From JAKOUY01 sp037045185 (GTDB lineage Bacteria > Actinomycetota > Acidimicrobiia > Acidimicrobiales > Ilumatobacteraceae): a DNA stretch of 64,000 nucleotides. A program made the translations under genes and the position numbers. Under the pieces are notes generated by a model. The model ran no database searches, was not told the origin of the DNA, and saw only the letters and a program-made list of their open reading frames with translations. This document shows, piece by piece, positions 18,230 to 29,059 of the stretch. Position 1 is the first letter of the stretch. Each line of letters starts with the position of its first letter. The DNA lies in contig JBAOHQ010000008.1 of assembly GCA_037045185.1 (NCBI GenBank), forward strand, positions 744,001 through 808,000, given 5' to 3'.

Positions 18230-20826
18230 GACTTCATCCGGCTGTCGTCGGGGTCGAACAGCGGCCGGCTGCCCACCCGGCTGACCACCACGGGGAACAG
18301 CTCGTTCATGTACATCACCCGCAGCTCGGTGCCTTCCACCGCGTACTCCGGTGGCAGGTAGGCCAGCAGCAGGTACGTGCCAAGTGACGGAGCGGCGCCC
18401 GCGGTGGTGACCCGGGAGACACGGCCCTTGCGGTCGACGATGCGCTGGCCGTCGACGGTGAGGATCGGCTCGTTGCCACCCGTGGGGTACCGCGGGATAC
18501 CCGATGCCGAGGCGTGGTCGGTGATCGACAGCGTGCACAACGTCGCCGCCGGACCGTTGGCCTCGGCGTCGGCGCGGGCGGCGAGGTAGGCCTGCTTGCC
18601 GATGAAGTCGGCGCTCTTCACCTTCGGGCGGGCCAGGCCGGCCTCCACCGGGTCGTACTCGCTCTCCAGTTCGGCGCCCATCAGCCGGTAGCCCTTCTCG
18701 ATGCGCCCGGTTACCGCATAGACACCCATGCCGACGGGCACGATGCCGAACTCCTCGCCCGCCGCGGCGACGGTGTCCCACAGCCGCAAGCCGTGCTCCA
18801 TCCGGGTGTAGATCTCCCACCCGTTCTCACCCACGTACGAGATCCGGAACAGGGTGCAGGGGATGCCGTCGATCAACAGGTCCTGGCACGAGCCGTAGGG
18901 GAACGCCGCCTGGGAGACGTCGACGGTGGCGCCGGTGTGCGCCCGCTCGGGCGTGGCGACCTTGGCCAGCACCGCCTCGGCCCGCGGACCCCACAGGCCG
19001 ATGGTGCACAGCGACTGTGACGTGTCGGTGAAGGTCACCGAGCCGTCCGCCGGCAGGTACTTGTTGAACCAGTAGTTGTCCCGACCGCCGTCGAAGGCCC
19101 CGGTGATGACCCGGAAGTGCTCCTCGCCGAGACGCAAGATGGTGAGGTCACCGTGGAACCCGCCGTGCGGCGTGAGCAAGGGCGTGTACACGCTGCGCCC
19201 CACCGGCACGTCCACGTTGTTCACGACGATGGCCTGGAGCCCGGACATCGCCCCCGGACCCTTGATGTCGAACTCGTTGAACGCCGTCAGGTCCACCATG
19301 CCGACGCGGTCACGCATCGCCAGGTGCTCGGCGTTGATGATCGGCGACCACCACCGGGCGTCCCACTCGTGCGGGCGGTCCACGTTGGCCTGCGGGTAGT
19401 CGGCGAACAGGCGCTCGTTCGACGTGTACCACTGCGGGCGCTCCCAGCCGCGGGCGTCGAAGAACACCGCCCCGAGGGCTTCCTCCCGGGCGTAGAACGG
19501 GCTGCGGCGCATGCCGCGCTCGGTGCCCCACTGCTCACGGGGGTGGACGATTCCGTAGGTCTTGTTGAAGTGCTCGGCGCAGCGGGCGCGGATGTGATGC
19601 TCGGTGCGCTCGTGGGGGTAGAAGCGGCTGATGTCGCTGGTGTGCGGATCGCACACGTGTGGGTATCCGTAGGTCATCCACTCGGCCACCAGCTGGGCGA
19701 TCCCGGGTCCCTCCTTGATCCACACCGCCGCCGCGCTCCACAGGTTGCGGACCTCCACGCACTCACCGAGCACCGGCATGGCGTCGGGCGTCAGGGACAG
19801 CAGACCGTTGATCGCATAGCGGATCTCGGCAGTGTCGAGGATCTCGCCCATCAGTTCGAGGGCCTGCTCCATCTGCGGGTCGAAGTCGTCGGCGGTGAAG
19901 GGCAACTCGGTGGGGCTCAGCGCCGACTCGTCGTTGGAGGGGATCTCGTCGGGGTGGTGGAAGATGGGGCGGTGGGCGTAGCTGCCCACCTCCATCGAGC
20001 CTGATGACTGGCGCTCGTAGCAGAAGGTGTCCATGTCACGGATGATCGGGTAGGCCACCTCCGTGCCGCTCTGCTGGAGGATGTCGATCGGGCCGACGTC
20101 GGCCATCTGGTGCACCGCCGGGGTGAGCGGGATCGTCGCCCCGGCCATGGCCGCGATGCGTGGGCTCCACACCCCGCAGGCGATGGCGACGTGCTCGCAC
20201 TCGATGCGGCCCTTGTCGGTGACCACCGCACGAACGGCCCCGCCTACCACCTCGATGTCAGTGACCTCGGTGTTGGCGAAGACCCGGCACCCGGCGGCGA
20301 CGGCCTCGTCACGCATCAGCGTTCCGGTCTGCAACGAGTCGACGACACTGACGCTTGGCGTGTAGTAGCCGCCGAGGATGACGCTCTCGTCGAGGAACGG
20401 GACCATCTCCTTGACCTCGGCCGGGGTGACCAGGCTGGCCTCGATCCCCCACGCCTTGGCCGACGTCATCCGCCGGTTGAACTCCTCCATCCGCTCCTCG
20501 GTGCGGGCCACCTCGATGCCGCCGCAGGTGTTGTTCATCCCGTGGTCCACGTACTGACGCTGGCTCTCCAGCGTCAGCAGGGCCATTTCCTTGTTGTGGT
20601 CGGTGGGAAAGATGAAGTTGCTAGCGTGGCCGGTGCTCCCACCTGGGTTGGGCAGCGGCCCCTTGTCGAGCAGGACGAGATCGGTCCACCCGAGCCTGGT
20701 CAGATGGCCCACCAGGCAGTTACCGACGATGCCCGCGCCGATGACGACGCAACGGGCCGAGGAAGGAAAGTCAGACGATTCCGGCACGGTTGTCACAGTA
20801 ACGCCGCCATCGCCGCCGCCATTCAT
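18226..20826 (-). CDS. Dimethylglycine/sarcosine dehydrogenase (FAD + GcvT-like)
   Basis: Folate-dependent oxidative N-demethylase of 866 residues. N-terminal FAD/DAO domain (~20-410): CVVIGAGIVGN dinucleotide fold and GGSTGHASNF, whose His is at the position of the covalent FAD link in mammalian DMGDH. C-terminal aminomethyltransferase-like domain (~450-840): MVDLTAFNEFDIKGPGA, ISYVGENGWEIY, GRIEKGYRLMGAE. It strips a methyl group as methylene-tetrahydrofolate and hands electrons to the ETF encoded next. Divergent from betB, it fits the steps from dimethylglycine to glycine. The ATG lies inside the upstream operator; a GTG at 20796 directly before TTVPESSDF is an equally plausible start. DMGDH and sarcosine dehydrogenase cannot be told apart here. 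Confidence 0.88.
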   Translation of the reverse strand: MNGGGDGGVTVTTVPESSDFPSSARCVVIGAGIVGNCLVGHLTRLGWTDLVLLDKGPLPNPGGSTGHASNFIFPTDHNKEMALLTLESQRQYVDHGMNNTCGGIEVARTEERMEEFNRRMTSAKAWGIEASLVTPAEVKEMVPFLDESVILGGYYTPSVSVVDSLQTGTLMRDEAVAAGCRVFANTEVTDIEVVGGAVRAVVTDKGRIECEHVAIACGVWSPRIAAMAGATIPLTPAVHQMADVGPIDILQQSGTEVAYPIIRDMDTFCYERQSSGSMEVGSYAHRPIFHHPDEIPSNDESALSPTELPFTADDFDPQMEQALELMGEILDTAEIRYAINGLLSLTPDAMPVLGECVEVRNLWSAAAVWIKEGPGIAQLVAEWMTYGYPHVCDPHTSDISRFYPHERTEHHIRARCAEHFNKTYGIVHPREQWGTERGMRRSPFYAREEALGAVFFDARGWERPQWYTSNERLFADYPQANVDRPHEWDARWWSPIINAEHLAMRDRVGMVDLTAFNEFDIKGPGAMSGLQAIVVNNVDVPVGRSVYTPLLTPHGGFHGDLTILRLGEEHFRVITGAFDGGRDNYWFNKYLPADGSVTFTDTSQSLCTIGLWGPRAEAVLAKVATPERAHTGATVDVSQAAFPYGSCQDLLIDGIPCTLFRISYVGENGWEIYTRMEHGLRLWDTVAAAGEEFGIVPVGMGVYAVTGRIEKGYRLMGAELESEYDPVEAGLARPKVKSADFIGKQAYLAARADAEANGPAATLCTLSITDHASASGIPRYPTGGNEPILTVDGQRIVDRKGRVSRVTTAGAAPSLGTYLLLAYLPPEYAVEGTELRVMYMNELFPVVVSRVGSRPLFDPDDSRMKS

Positions 20827-20868
20827 GTCACCGCATGAACGTACAGTTCGTTCGTGCGGTGACATGAA
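20822..20868. promoter_or_regulatory. Double-dyad operator between dmgdh and betB arms
   Basis: A 47-bp near-perfect palindrome: arms 20822-20840 and 20850-20868 match at 18 of 19 positions around a 9-bp centre. Each arm is itself a dyad, TTCATG-N6-CATGAA (20822-20839) and TTCGTG-N6-CATGAA (20851-20868), 29 bp apart. Two dimer sites about three helical turns apart between divergent catabolic operons is classical for a repressor or activator of both arms. No regulator gene is in the window, so its family is unknown. Confidence 0.75.
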
Positions 20869-20882
20869 CGAAGGTGCGTATC

Positions 20883-22332
<1,450 letters not shown>

Positions 22333-22352
<20 letters not shown>

Positions 22353-24009
22353 GCGCGACTCGACGATCTACGACTACGTCATCGTCGGCGGTGGTTCCGC
22401 CGGCTGCGTGCTGGCCAACCGGCTCAGCGCCGATCCCTCCACTCGCGTGCTGGTCCTCGAAGCCGGGCGGCCCGACTACTGGTGGGACGTCTTCATCCAC
22501 ATGCCGGCGGCGTTGATGTTCCCCAGCGGCAACCGGTTCTACGACTGGAAGTACGAGAGCGAGCCTGAGCCATTCATGGGCGGCCGGCGGGTCTTCCACA
22601 CCCGCGGCAAGGTGCTGGGCGGGTCGTCGAGCATCAACGGGATGATCTTCCAACGAGGCAACCCGCTGGACTACGAGCGGTGGGCCGCCGACCCCGGGAT
22701 GGCCCACTGGGACTACGCCCACTGCCTGCCGTACTTCAAGCGGATGGAGAACTGCCTGGCCGCCGAGCCCGACGACGAGTTCCGCGGCCACGACGGCCCG
22801 CTGGAGCTGGAGCGTGGACCGGCCACCAACCCGCTGTTCGACGCCTTCTTCGCCGCCGTGCAGCAGGCCGGGTACCCGCTCACCGAGGACGTCAACGGGT
22901 TCCGCCAGGAGGGCTTCGCCCGCTTCGACCGCAACGTACGCCGCGGCCGCCGGCTCAGCGCGGCACGCGCCTACCTGCACCCCGTGCTCGAACGGGAGAA
23001 CCTCGACGTCATCACCCGGGCCACCGTGATGCGCGTCCTGTTCGAGGGCGCCACGGCCACCGGGGTGGAGTACCGCAGCGCGTTCGGGCGCACGAAGCGG
23101 GTCCGGGCCAACGAGATCATCCTCTGCGGCGGGGCGTTCAACTCACCGCAGTTGCTGCAGGTGTCGGGCGTGGGTCCGGCGGACCACCTGCGCTCCCTCG
23201 GCATCGACGTGGTCCACGACCTGGCCGGCGTGGGCCAGAACCTGCAGGACCACCTGGAGGTCTACGTCCAGCACGCCGCCAAGGAGCCGGTGTCGCTGAA
23301 CCCGCTGCTGAAGTGGCGGCACCGCCCGCTGGTGGGGCTGCGCTGGCTGTTCCGCCGCGGCCCCGGGGCGTCGAACCACTTCGAGGGCGGTGGGTTCGTG
23401 CGCAGCAACGACGACGTTCGCTACCCGAACCTGATGTTCCACTTCCTGCCCATCGCCGTGCGCTATGACGGCTCCTCGCCGGCCGGCGGTCACGGATACC
23501 AGGTGCACGTCGGCCCGATGTACAGCGACGTGCGCGGCAGCGTGACAATCACCTCGCCCGACGCCCGGGTGAAGCCGGCGTTGCGCTTCAACTACCTGTC
23601 CACGCCGACCGACCGGCGGGAGTGGGTGGAGGCGATCCAGGTGGCCCGACGCATCCTCGACCAGCCGGCCTTCGCCCCGTTCAACGGCGGCGAGATCTCG
23701 CCGGGCCCAGCGGTGACCACCGACGACGAAGTGCTGGCCTGGGTGGCCAAGGACGCCGAGACCGCGTTGCACCCGTCGTGCACCTGCGCGATGGGCGTCA
23801 CGCCGATGAGCGTGGTGGACCCGGCGACGATGCGCGTCCACGGCGTGACCGGACTCCGTGTGGTCGATGCCTCGGTCATGCCGTACGTCACCAACGGCAA
23901 CATCTACGCCCCGGTGATGATGCTGGCCGAGAAGGCCGCCGACCTGATCGTCGGCGCTGCGCCGCTGCCCGCCGAGCACGTCGAGTTCTACCGGCGCCCG
24001 GCCCCGTGA
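22333..24009 (+). CDS. betA: Choline dehydrogenase (GMC oxidoreductase)
   Basis: FAD-dependent GMC oxidoreductase of 558 residues, oxidising choline to betaine aldehyde at the membrane. It has the FAD fold DYVIVGGGSAGCVLANRLS (~15-33), GGSSSINGMIFQRGNPLDY (GMC signature 1), GAFNSPQLLQVSGVGP (signature 2), the active-site His in ALHPSCTCAMG and the closing DASVMPYVTNGNIYAPVMML. It overlaps the end of betB; ATG 22339 would shorten it by two residues. Paired with BetB it completes choline to glycine betaine. Other alcohols are possible for GMC proteins, but the gene context makes choline the best guess. Confidence 0.9.
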
Positions 24010-24611
24010 CCCGCCCGCTGGTCGTCGCCTGCGGCGCGCTGGTCGCCGAGCTGCGCGCCGTGCTCGGCCAGCTCGCCTCGCCGGAGGACGTCGAGGTCGT
24101 CTACCTCCCGGCCTCGCTGCACAACCGGCCCGACCGCATCGTCCCGGCGGTGGAGCAGGCCCTGGCGGGGGCGGCCGATCGGCCCGTGTTCGTGGCCTAT
24201 GCCGATTGCGGGACCGGCGGCGCGCTGGACCGGTTCCTCGATGCCCACCCTGGTGTCGACCGGCTCCCCGGCGCGCACTGCTACGAGTTCTTCGCCGGCG
24301 CGGGCGCCTTCGCCGCCCTGCACGACCAGGAGCCTGGCACGTTCTACCTGACCGACTTCCTGGCCAAGCACTTCGTCGCCCTGGTCTGGCAGGGCCTCGG
24401 CCTGGACCGCCATCCCGAGCTGCGCGACACCTACTTCGCCAACTATCGCCGCGTGGTGCTGCTGAGCCAGACCGGCGGTGAGGAGATCCTGCGGGCCGGG
24501 CGGGCCGCGGCGGCAACACTGGGTCTGAGTTTCCAGTACGTTCGTACCGGTTTCGGACCGTTCGGCGACGCCGTACGCGTCGGACTTCGGCGACAGGAGA
24601 ACCATGACTGA
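24006..24611 (+). CDS. DUF1638 protein of corrinoid methyltransferase operons
   Basis: Protein of 201 residues resembling DUF1638, a family often found beside corrinoid-dependent methylamine/betaine methyltransferases and of unknown biochemical role. Conserved-looking stretches are VVACGALVAELRAVL, VVYLPASLHNRPDRI, VAYADCGTGGALDRFL and HCYEFFAG; several Cys and His (CGAL, DCG, HCYEF) could bind metal or cobalamin. There is no DxHxxG cobalamin signature, so it is not the missing corrinoid protein by the usual criterion. The GTG overlaps betA by four bases and its end overlaps the next gene by eight. Confidence 0.8.
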   Translation: MTRPLVVACGALVAELRAVLGQLASPEDVEVVYLPASLHNRPDRIVPAVEQALAGAADRPVFVAYADCGTGGALDRFLDAHPGVDRLPGAHCYEFFAGAGAFAALHDQEPGTFYLTDFLAKHFVALVWQGLGLDRHPELRDTYFANYRRVVLLSQTGGEEILRAGRAAAATLGLSFQYVRTGFGPFGDAVRVGLRRQENHD

Positions 24612-25509
24612 CACCATCGTGAGCTCGGCCACCAAGGAAGTGGTCATCGGCTTCGGCAGACCCTTCGTGATGATCGGTGAGCGGATCAACCCGACCGGCA
24701 GGAAGCTGCTGGCCGAGGAGATGAAGAACGGCGACTTCAGCCGGGTGGAGGCCGACGCCCTGGCCCAGGTGGCCGCCGGGGCGCAGATGCTGGACGTCAA
24801 CGCCGGCATCCCCCTGGCCGACGAGCCGGCGCTGCTGGCTCGCGCCGTGCAACTGGTGCAAAGCGTCACCGACGTCCCGCTGTCGATCGACTCCTCGATC
24901 ATCGAGGCCCTGGAGGCCGGCCTGGCGGTGTACCGGGGCAAGGCGCTGGTGAACTCGGTCACCGGCGAGGACGAGGTGATGGAGCGCGTCCTGCCGCTGG
25001 TCGCCCGCCACGGCGCGGCGGTGGTGGCGATCAGCAACGACGAGACGGGGATCAGCATGGACCCCGACGTCCGCTTCGCCGTCGCCAAGCGGATCGTCGA
25101 GCGCGCCGCCGACCACGGCATCCCCGCCAGCGACGTCGTCGTCGACCCGCTGGTCATGCCGATCGGCGCCCTGGGCCAGGCCGGCCAGCATGCCTTCCAG
25201 CTGATCCGCCGGCTGCGCGAGGAGTTGCGCGTCAACACCACCTGCGGGGCGTCGAACGTCAGCTTCGGCCTGCCCAACCGCCAGGTGGTGACCGGCACGT
25301 TCCTGGCGATGGCCATCGGGGCGGGGATGACCTCGGCGATCATGAGCCCGCTGCATCCGGAGGTGCTGAACGCCGTGCGCGCCGCCGACGTCCTGGCCGG
25401 CCAGGATCAGGACTGCATGGCCTGGATCCGAGCCAACCGGGACCCCAACGCCGAGGGCAGCGAGGGCCGCGGCCGGCGCGAGGGCCGGCGGCGGCGACCT
25501 GCGGAATGA
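24604..25509 (+). CDS. Methyltetrahydrofolate:corrinoid methyltransferase (MtgA-like)
   Basis: Pterin-binding TIM-barrel methyltransferase, 301 residues, expected to move a methyl group between a corrinoid protein and tetrahydrofolate. Motifs: MIGERINPTGRKLLAEEM at the N-terminus, GAQMLDVNAGIPLADE, PLSIDSSIIEALEAGL, ALVNSVTGEDE and NTTCGASNVSFGLPNR, all of the pterin site. The closest functional match by context is MtgA of glycine betaine demethylation. The last ~25 residues are Arg/Gly-rich and probably disordered. RBS-like AGGAGAACC precedes the ATG; the stop overlaps the next start (ATGA). Confidence 0.88.
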   Translation: MTDTIVSSATKEVVIGFGRPFVMIGERINPTGRKLLAEEMKNGDFSRVEADALAQVAAGAQMLDVNAGIPLADEPALLARAVQLVQSVTDVPLSIDSSIIEALEAGLAVYRGKALVNSVTGEDEVMERVLPLVARHGAAVVAISNDETGISMDPDVRFAVAKRIVERAADHGIPASDVVVDPLVMPIGALGQAGQHAFQLIRRLREELRVNTTCGASNVSFGLPNRQVVTGTFLAMAIGAGMTSAIMSPLHPEVLNAVRAADVLAGQDQDCMAWIRANRDPNAEGSEGRGRREGRRRRPAE

Positions 25510-27527
25510 CGCGTCGCGTCGTCTTCACCCCGAGTGGCCTCACCGGTGAGGTGGCCGAGGGCACCACGGTGCTCGACGCTGCCCGCCGGCTCGGCGCCGA
25601 TCTCGACACCGTGTGCGGCGGCCGCGGCATCTGCGGCCGGTGCCAGGTGACGGTGTCCGGCGGTCACTTCGCCAAGTGGGGCATCACCGTCGAGCCCGGC
25701 GCACTCAGCACCCCTGGCCCCCTGGAGACCGACTACCGCGGCGCCAGGCCACTGCTGCCGGGTCAGCGCCTGGGATGTGCCACGTCGATCCACGGCGACG
25801 TGGTCGTCGACATCCCCGCCGCCAGCCAGGTGCACCGCCAGGTGATCCGCAAGGATCTGGCCGGCGCACCCGTCGCGGTGGACCCGCGGTTCTCGCTGCA
25901 CTACATCGAGGTCCCGGCCGCCGCGCTGGGCGAGGACGTCTCGGCGGTGGAGGCCGTACGGGCGGCGCTCGCCGGTCAGCATCGCCGCGCCGTGGGCGAA
26001 CCCACCACTGCCGCGCTGCGGCGCATCCATGGCGCCATCCGCCGGGGCAGTGCCACGGCTGCGTTGGACGGCGAGCGGCTCGTCGCCATCTGGCCGGGCT
26101 TCGTCGACAGCGCCCTGGGCGTGGCCGTGGACATCGGCTCGACGACGGTGGCTGCCCACCTGTGCGAGCTGTTCAGCGGTGAGGTCGTCGGCAGCGCCGG
26201 AAGGATGAACCCGCAGATCCGCTACGGCGAGGACCTGATGAGCCGGGTGTCCTACGTGATGATGAACCCCGGCGGTGAGCGCCACCTGACCGCGGCAGTG
26301 CGGGCCGCCGTCGACGAGCTCGTCGGTGAGCTGCTGGTCGCCGCCGGGCGGGAGCGCGACGAGGTGCTCGAGATCGTCCTCGTCGGCAACCCGATCATGC
26401 ACCACCTCGTCCTCGGCATCGATCCCACGCCCCTCGGCCAGGCCCCGTTCACCCTGGCCACCTCGGCGCCCGTGATCGGGCCGGCGGTCGATCTGGGCCT
26501 CGACCTGCCGGTCGCCCAGTTCTACGCCGGGCCGTGTCTGGCGGGCCACGTCGGTGCGGACGCCGCCGCAGCCGTGCTTGCCGAAGGACCGCACCTCGGC
26601 GAGGCATGGCAGCTCCTGGTGGACGTGGGCACCAACGCCGAGATCGTGCTGGGCAACCGTGACCGCCAGTACGCGGCGTCCAGCCCCACCGGGCCGGCGT
26701 TCGAGGGCGCCCAGATCAGCTGTGGCCAGCGAGCAACGGCAGGCGCGGTGGAGGCGGTGCGCATCGATCCGGAGACACTGCGCGCCAGGGTGCGGGTCAT
26801 CGGCGCCCCGATGTGGAGCGACGAACCGGGCTTCGCCGAGGCCGTCGCCGCCACCGGTGTGACCGGCCTGTGTGGCTCGGGGATCATCGACCTGGTCGCC
26901 GAGATGTACCTGGCCGGGGTGATGGACGCCGACGGGGCCATCGTCGGCGCCAACGCCGACCGCAGTCCCGACGTGGTGCCCGACGGGCGGACCTTCCAGT
27001 ACGTCTTCTACCGCGACAGTCAGCGCCAGTTGTCGCTGACCCAGAACGACGTGCGCGCCGTGCAGTTGGCCAAGGCCGCGCTGCGCGCCGGGATCGACCT
27101 GCTGGCCGAGCACGCCGGTCACCCGGAGATCCACGACATCCGCCTGGCGGGCGCATTCGGGGCGCACATCGACCCGGTGCACGCGATGGTGCTCGGGATG
27201 GTCCCCGACTGCCCGCTCGGCGGCGTCCGCTCGGTGGGCAACGCCGCCGGCGCCGGGGCGGTGGCCGCGCTGCTCGGCAGCGCGTCGTCACGCCAGGCGA
27301 TGGAGCTGGCCGTCAGCGGGATCACCAAGATCGAGACGGCCACCGAACCGCGGTTCCAGGAGCTGTTCGTCGCCGCCATGGCCCTGCCGCACAAGACCGC
27401 CCCGACCCCGCACCTGGAGGCACTGGTGTCCCTTCCACCACGAACCACCGCCGACGCGGCGGGCGGACCACCCGTGCGCCGCCGAGGCGCCCGCTACGAT
27501 CCCCGGCGCACGAGGGGGTTGGGATGA
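25506..27527 (+). CDS. Reductive activator of corrinoid proteins (RACE; [2Fe-2S] + DUF4445)
   Basis: ATP-dependent reactivase, 673 residues, that rereduces Co(II) corrinoid to Co(I). The N-terminal plant-type ferredoxin domain has DTVCGGRGICGRCQV plus LGCATS, four Cys for one [2Fe-2S]. The large C-terminal ASKHA-like domain shows ALGVAVDIGSTTVAAHL, LVDVGTNAEIVLGN, TGLCGSGIIDLVAEMYLAGV and IRLAGAFGAHI. These match RamA/RACE-type proteins of methyltransferase operons. Its presence implies a functional corrinoid protein although none is encoded here. Coupled by ATGA overlaps on both sides. The final ~30 residues are Arg/Pro-rich. Confidence 0.9.
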   Translation: MTRRVVFTPSGLTGEVAEGTTVLDAARRLGADLDTVCGGRGICGRCQVTVSGGHFAKWGITVEPGALSTPGPLETDYRGARPLLPGQRLGCATSIHGDVVVDIPAASQVHRQVIRKDLAGAPVAVDPRFSLHYIEVPAAALGEDVSAVEAVRAALAGQHRRAVGEPTTAALRRIHGAIRRGSATAALDGERLVAIWPGFVDSALGVAVDIGSTTVAAHLCELFSGEVVGSAGRMNPQIRYGEDLMSRVSYVMMNPGGERHLTAAVRAAVDELVGELLVAAGRERDEVLEIVLVGNPIMHHLVLGIDPTPLGQAPFTLATSAPVIGPAVDLGLDLPVAQFYAGPCLAGHVGADAAAAVLAEGPHLGEAWQLLVDVGTNAEIVLGNRDRQYAASSPTGPAFEGAQISCGQRATAGAVEAVRIDPETLRARVRVIGAPMWSDEPGFAEAVAATGVTGLCGSGIIDLVAEMYLAGVMDADGAIVGANADRSPDVVPDGRTFQYVFYRDSQRQLSLTQNDVRAVQLAKAALRAGIDLLAEHAGHPEIHDIRLAGAFGAHIDPVHAMVLGMVPDCPLGGVRSVGNAAGAGAVAALLGSASSRQAMELAVSGITKIETATEPRFQELFVAAMALPHKTAPTPHLEALVSLPPRTTADAAGGPPVRRRGARYDPRRTRGLG

Positions 27528-29059
27528 CGGACACGGCACACGGGCGGCGATCCGGCGGGAGGGCTGCCAGGCAATCGGCGCGCGCCGCGGCGGTGGTGCA
27601 GCGCGATCCGTTCATCCGCCGTGCCCTGGCCCCGGTGGAGATCGTCAGCGAGGAGGGCCTGGCGATCATCGAGCACAACGCCGACACGATCCTCGAGCAG
27701 GTCGGGGTGGAGATCCGTGACTATCCCAGCGCCATCGAGCGGTTCCGCGGCGCCGGCTGCGAGGTGGACGGAACCCGGGTGCGGTTCCCCCGCGGTCTGG
27801 CCCGGGCCCTGGTGTCCAGCGCTCCGCCGTCCTACACCCAGCACGCCCGCAACCCGGCCAACGACGTGCAGATCGGCGGCGACGCCACCGTGTTCGCCCC
27901 GAATTACGGGTCGCCGTTCGTCCATGACCTGGACAACGGCCGCCGTTACGCCACGCTGGCCGACTTCCAGAACTTCGTCAAGTTGGCCTACCTCTCGCCG
28001 AACATGCACCACAGCGGAGGCACCGTGTGCGAGCCAGTGGACGTGCCGGTCAGCAAGCGCCACCTCGACATGGTGTACAGCCACATCCGCTACAGCGACA
28101 AGCCGTTCATGGGCTCGGTCACCGCCGGCGAGCGCGCCGCCGACACGGTCGAGCTGGCGCGCATCGCCTTCGGCGGCGAGCTCGCCGGGCGCACCGTGGT
28201 CACCAGCCTGATCAACGCCAGCAGCCCGCTGGTGTGGGACGCCACGATGCTGGCCTCGGCCGAGGTCTACGCCGAGGCCAACCAGGCGTCGATCATCACC
28301 CCGTTCATCCTGGCCGGGGCGATGGCCCCGGTGACCAGCGCGGGGGTGGCGGCCCAGACGCTGGCCGAGGCGCTGGCCGGAATCGCCTTCACCCAGCTGG
28401 TCCGCCCCGGCTCGCCGGTGATCCTCGGGTCGTTCGCCAGCTCGATGTCGATGGCCACGGGCGCCCCCACCTTCGGCACCCCGGAGCCGGCCGTGGTCCT
28501 GTACACCCTGGCCGCGCTGGCCAGGCGGCTGCGGCTCCCGTTCCGCAGCGGGGGCTCGCTGACCGCGGCGAAGGTCCCCGATGCCCAGGCGGCCTACGAG
28601 AGCGCCTCCACCCTGCTACCCACGATGATGGCCGGCGTCAACTTCGTCCTCCACGCCGCTGGATGGCTGGAGGGCGGGCTGGCAGTGGGTTACGAGAAGT
28701 TCGTGCTCGACGACGACCAGTGCGCCATGATGGCCACCTTCGCCAAGGGCCTCGACCTGTCCCCGAACGGTCAGGCGCTGGACTCCATCGTGGCCCATAC
28801 CCCCGGCGAGCACTTCCTCGGGACGGCGCACACCCTGGCCAACTTCGAGACCGCCTTCGCCCGCAGCGCCACCGCCGACAACTCCAGCTTCGAGCAGTGG
28901 ACCGAGGACGGGGGCCTCGACGCCGCCCAGCGGGCCAACAGGCTGTGGAAGCAGCGGCTCGCCGAGTACGAGGCGCCGGCGCTCGACGAGGCGATCGACG
29001 CCGAACTGGCGGACTTCATCGCCCGGCGCAAGGCCGAACTCCCGGACACCTTCGGCTGA
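27524..29059 (+). CDS. Glycine betaine/trimethylamine methyltransferase family protein (non-Pyl MtgB-like)
   Basis: MttB-superfamily methyltransferase of 511 residues, which removes a methyl group from a quaternary amine onto a corrinoid protein. N-terminal ~30 residues are basic and disordered; the barrel includes LAIIEHNADTILEQVGVEI, FAPNYGSPFVHDLDNG, HHSGGTVCEPVDVPVSKRH, GSVTAGERAADTVEL and LRLPFRSGGSLTAAKVPDAQ. There is no in-frame amber codon, so it belongs to the non-pyrrolysine group typified by MtgB (glycine betaine to dimethylglycine). Placement after betB/betA supports glycine betaine as substrate; carnitine, proline betaine or another betaine remain possible. Confidence 0.87.
   Translation: MTDTAHGRRSGGRAARQSARAAAVVQRDPFIRRALAPVEIVSEEGLAIIEHNADTILEQVGVEIRDYPSAIERFRGAGCEVDGTRVRFPRGLARALVSSAPPSYTQHARNPANDVQIGGDATVFAPNYGSPFVHDLDNGRRYATLADFQNFVKLAYLSPNMHHSGGTVCEPVDVPVSKRHLDMVYSHIRYSDKPFMGSVTAGERAADTVELARIAFGGELAGRTVVTSLINASSPLVWDATMLASAEVYAEANQASIITPFILAGAMAPVTSAGVAAQTLAEALAGIAFTQLVRPGSPVILGSFASSMSMATGAPTFGTPEPAVVLYTLAALARRLRLPFRSGGSLTAAKVPDAQAAYESASTLLPTMMAGVNFVLHAAGWLEGGLAVGYEKFVLDDDQCAMMATFAKGLDLSPNGQALDSIVAHTPGEHFLGTAHTLANFETAFARSATADNSSFEQWTEDGGLDAAQRANRLWKQRLAEYEAPALDEAIDAELADFIARRKAELPDTFG

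Noticed and set aside
20761..20882. Cobalamin riboswitch ahead of the betaine/corrinoid operon
   Set aside because: The gap is too short and holds only the palindromic operator; no B12-box-like element was seen.
24006..24611. DUF1638 protein as the missing corrinoid carrier
   Set aside because: It lacks DxHxxG and the following SxL/GG cobalamin motifs; kept only as a testable idea.
27524..29059. Pyrrolysine-containing trimethylamine methyltransferase
   Set aside because: The frame has no internal TAG, so it belongs to the non-Pyl MtgB-type group.
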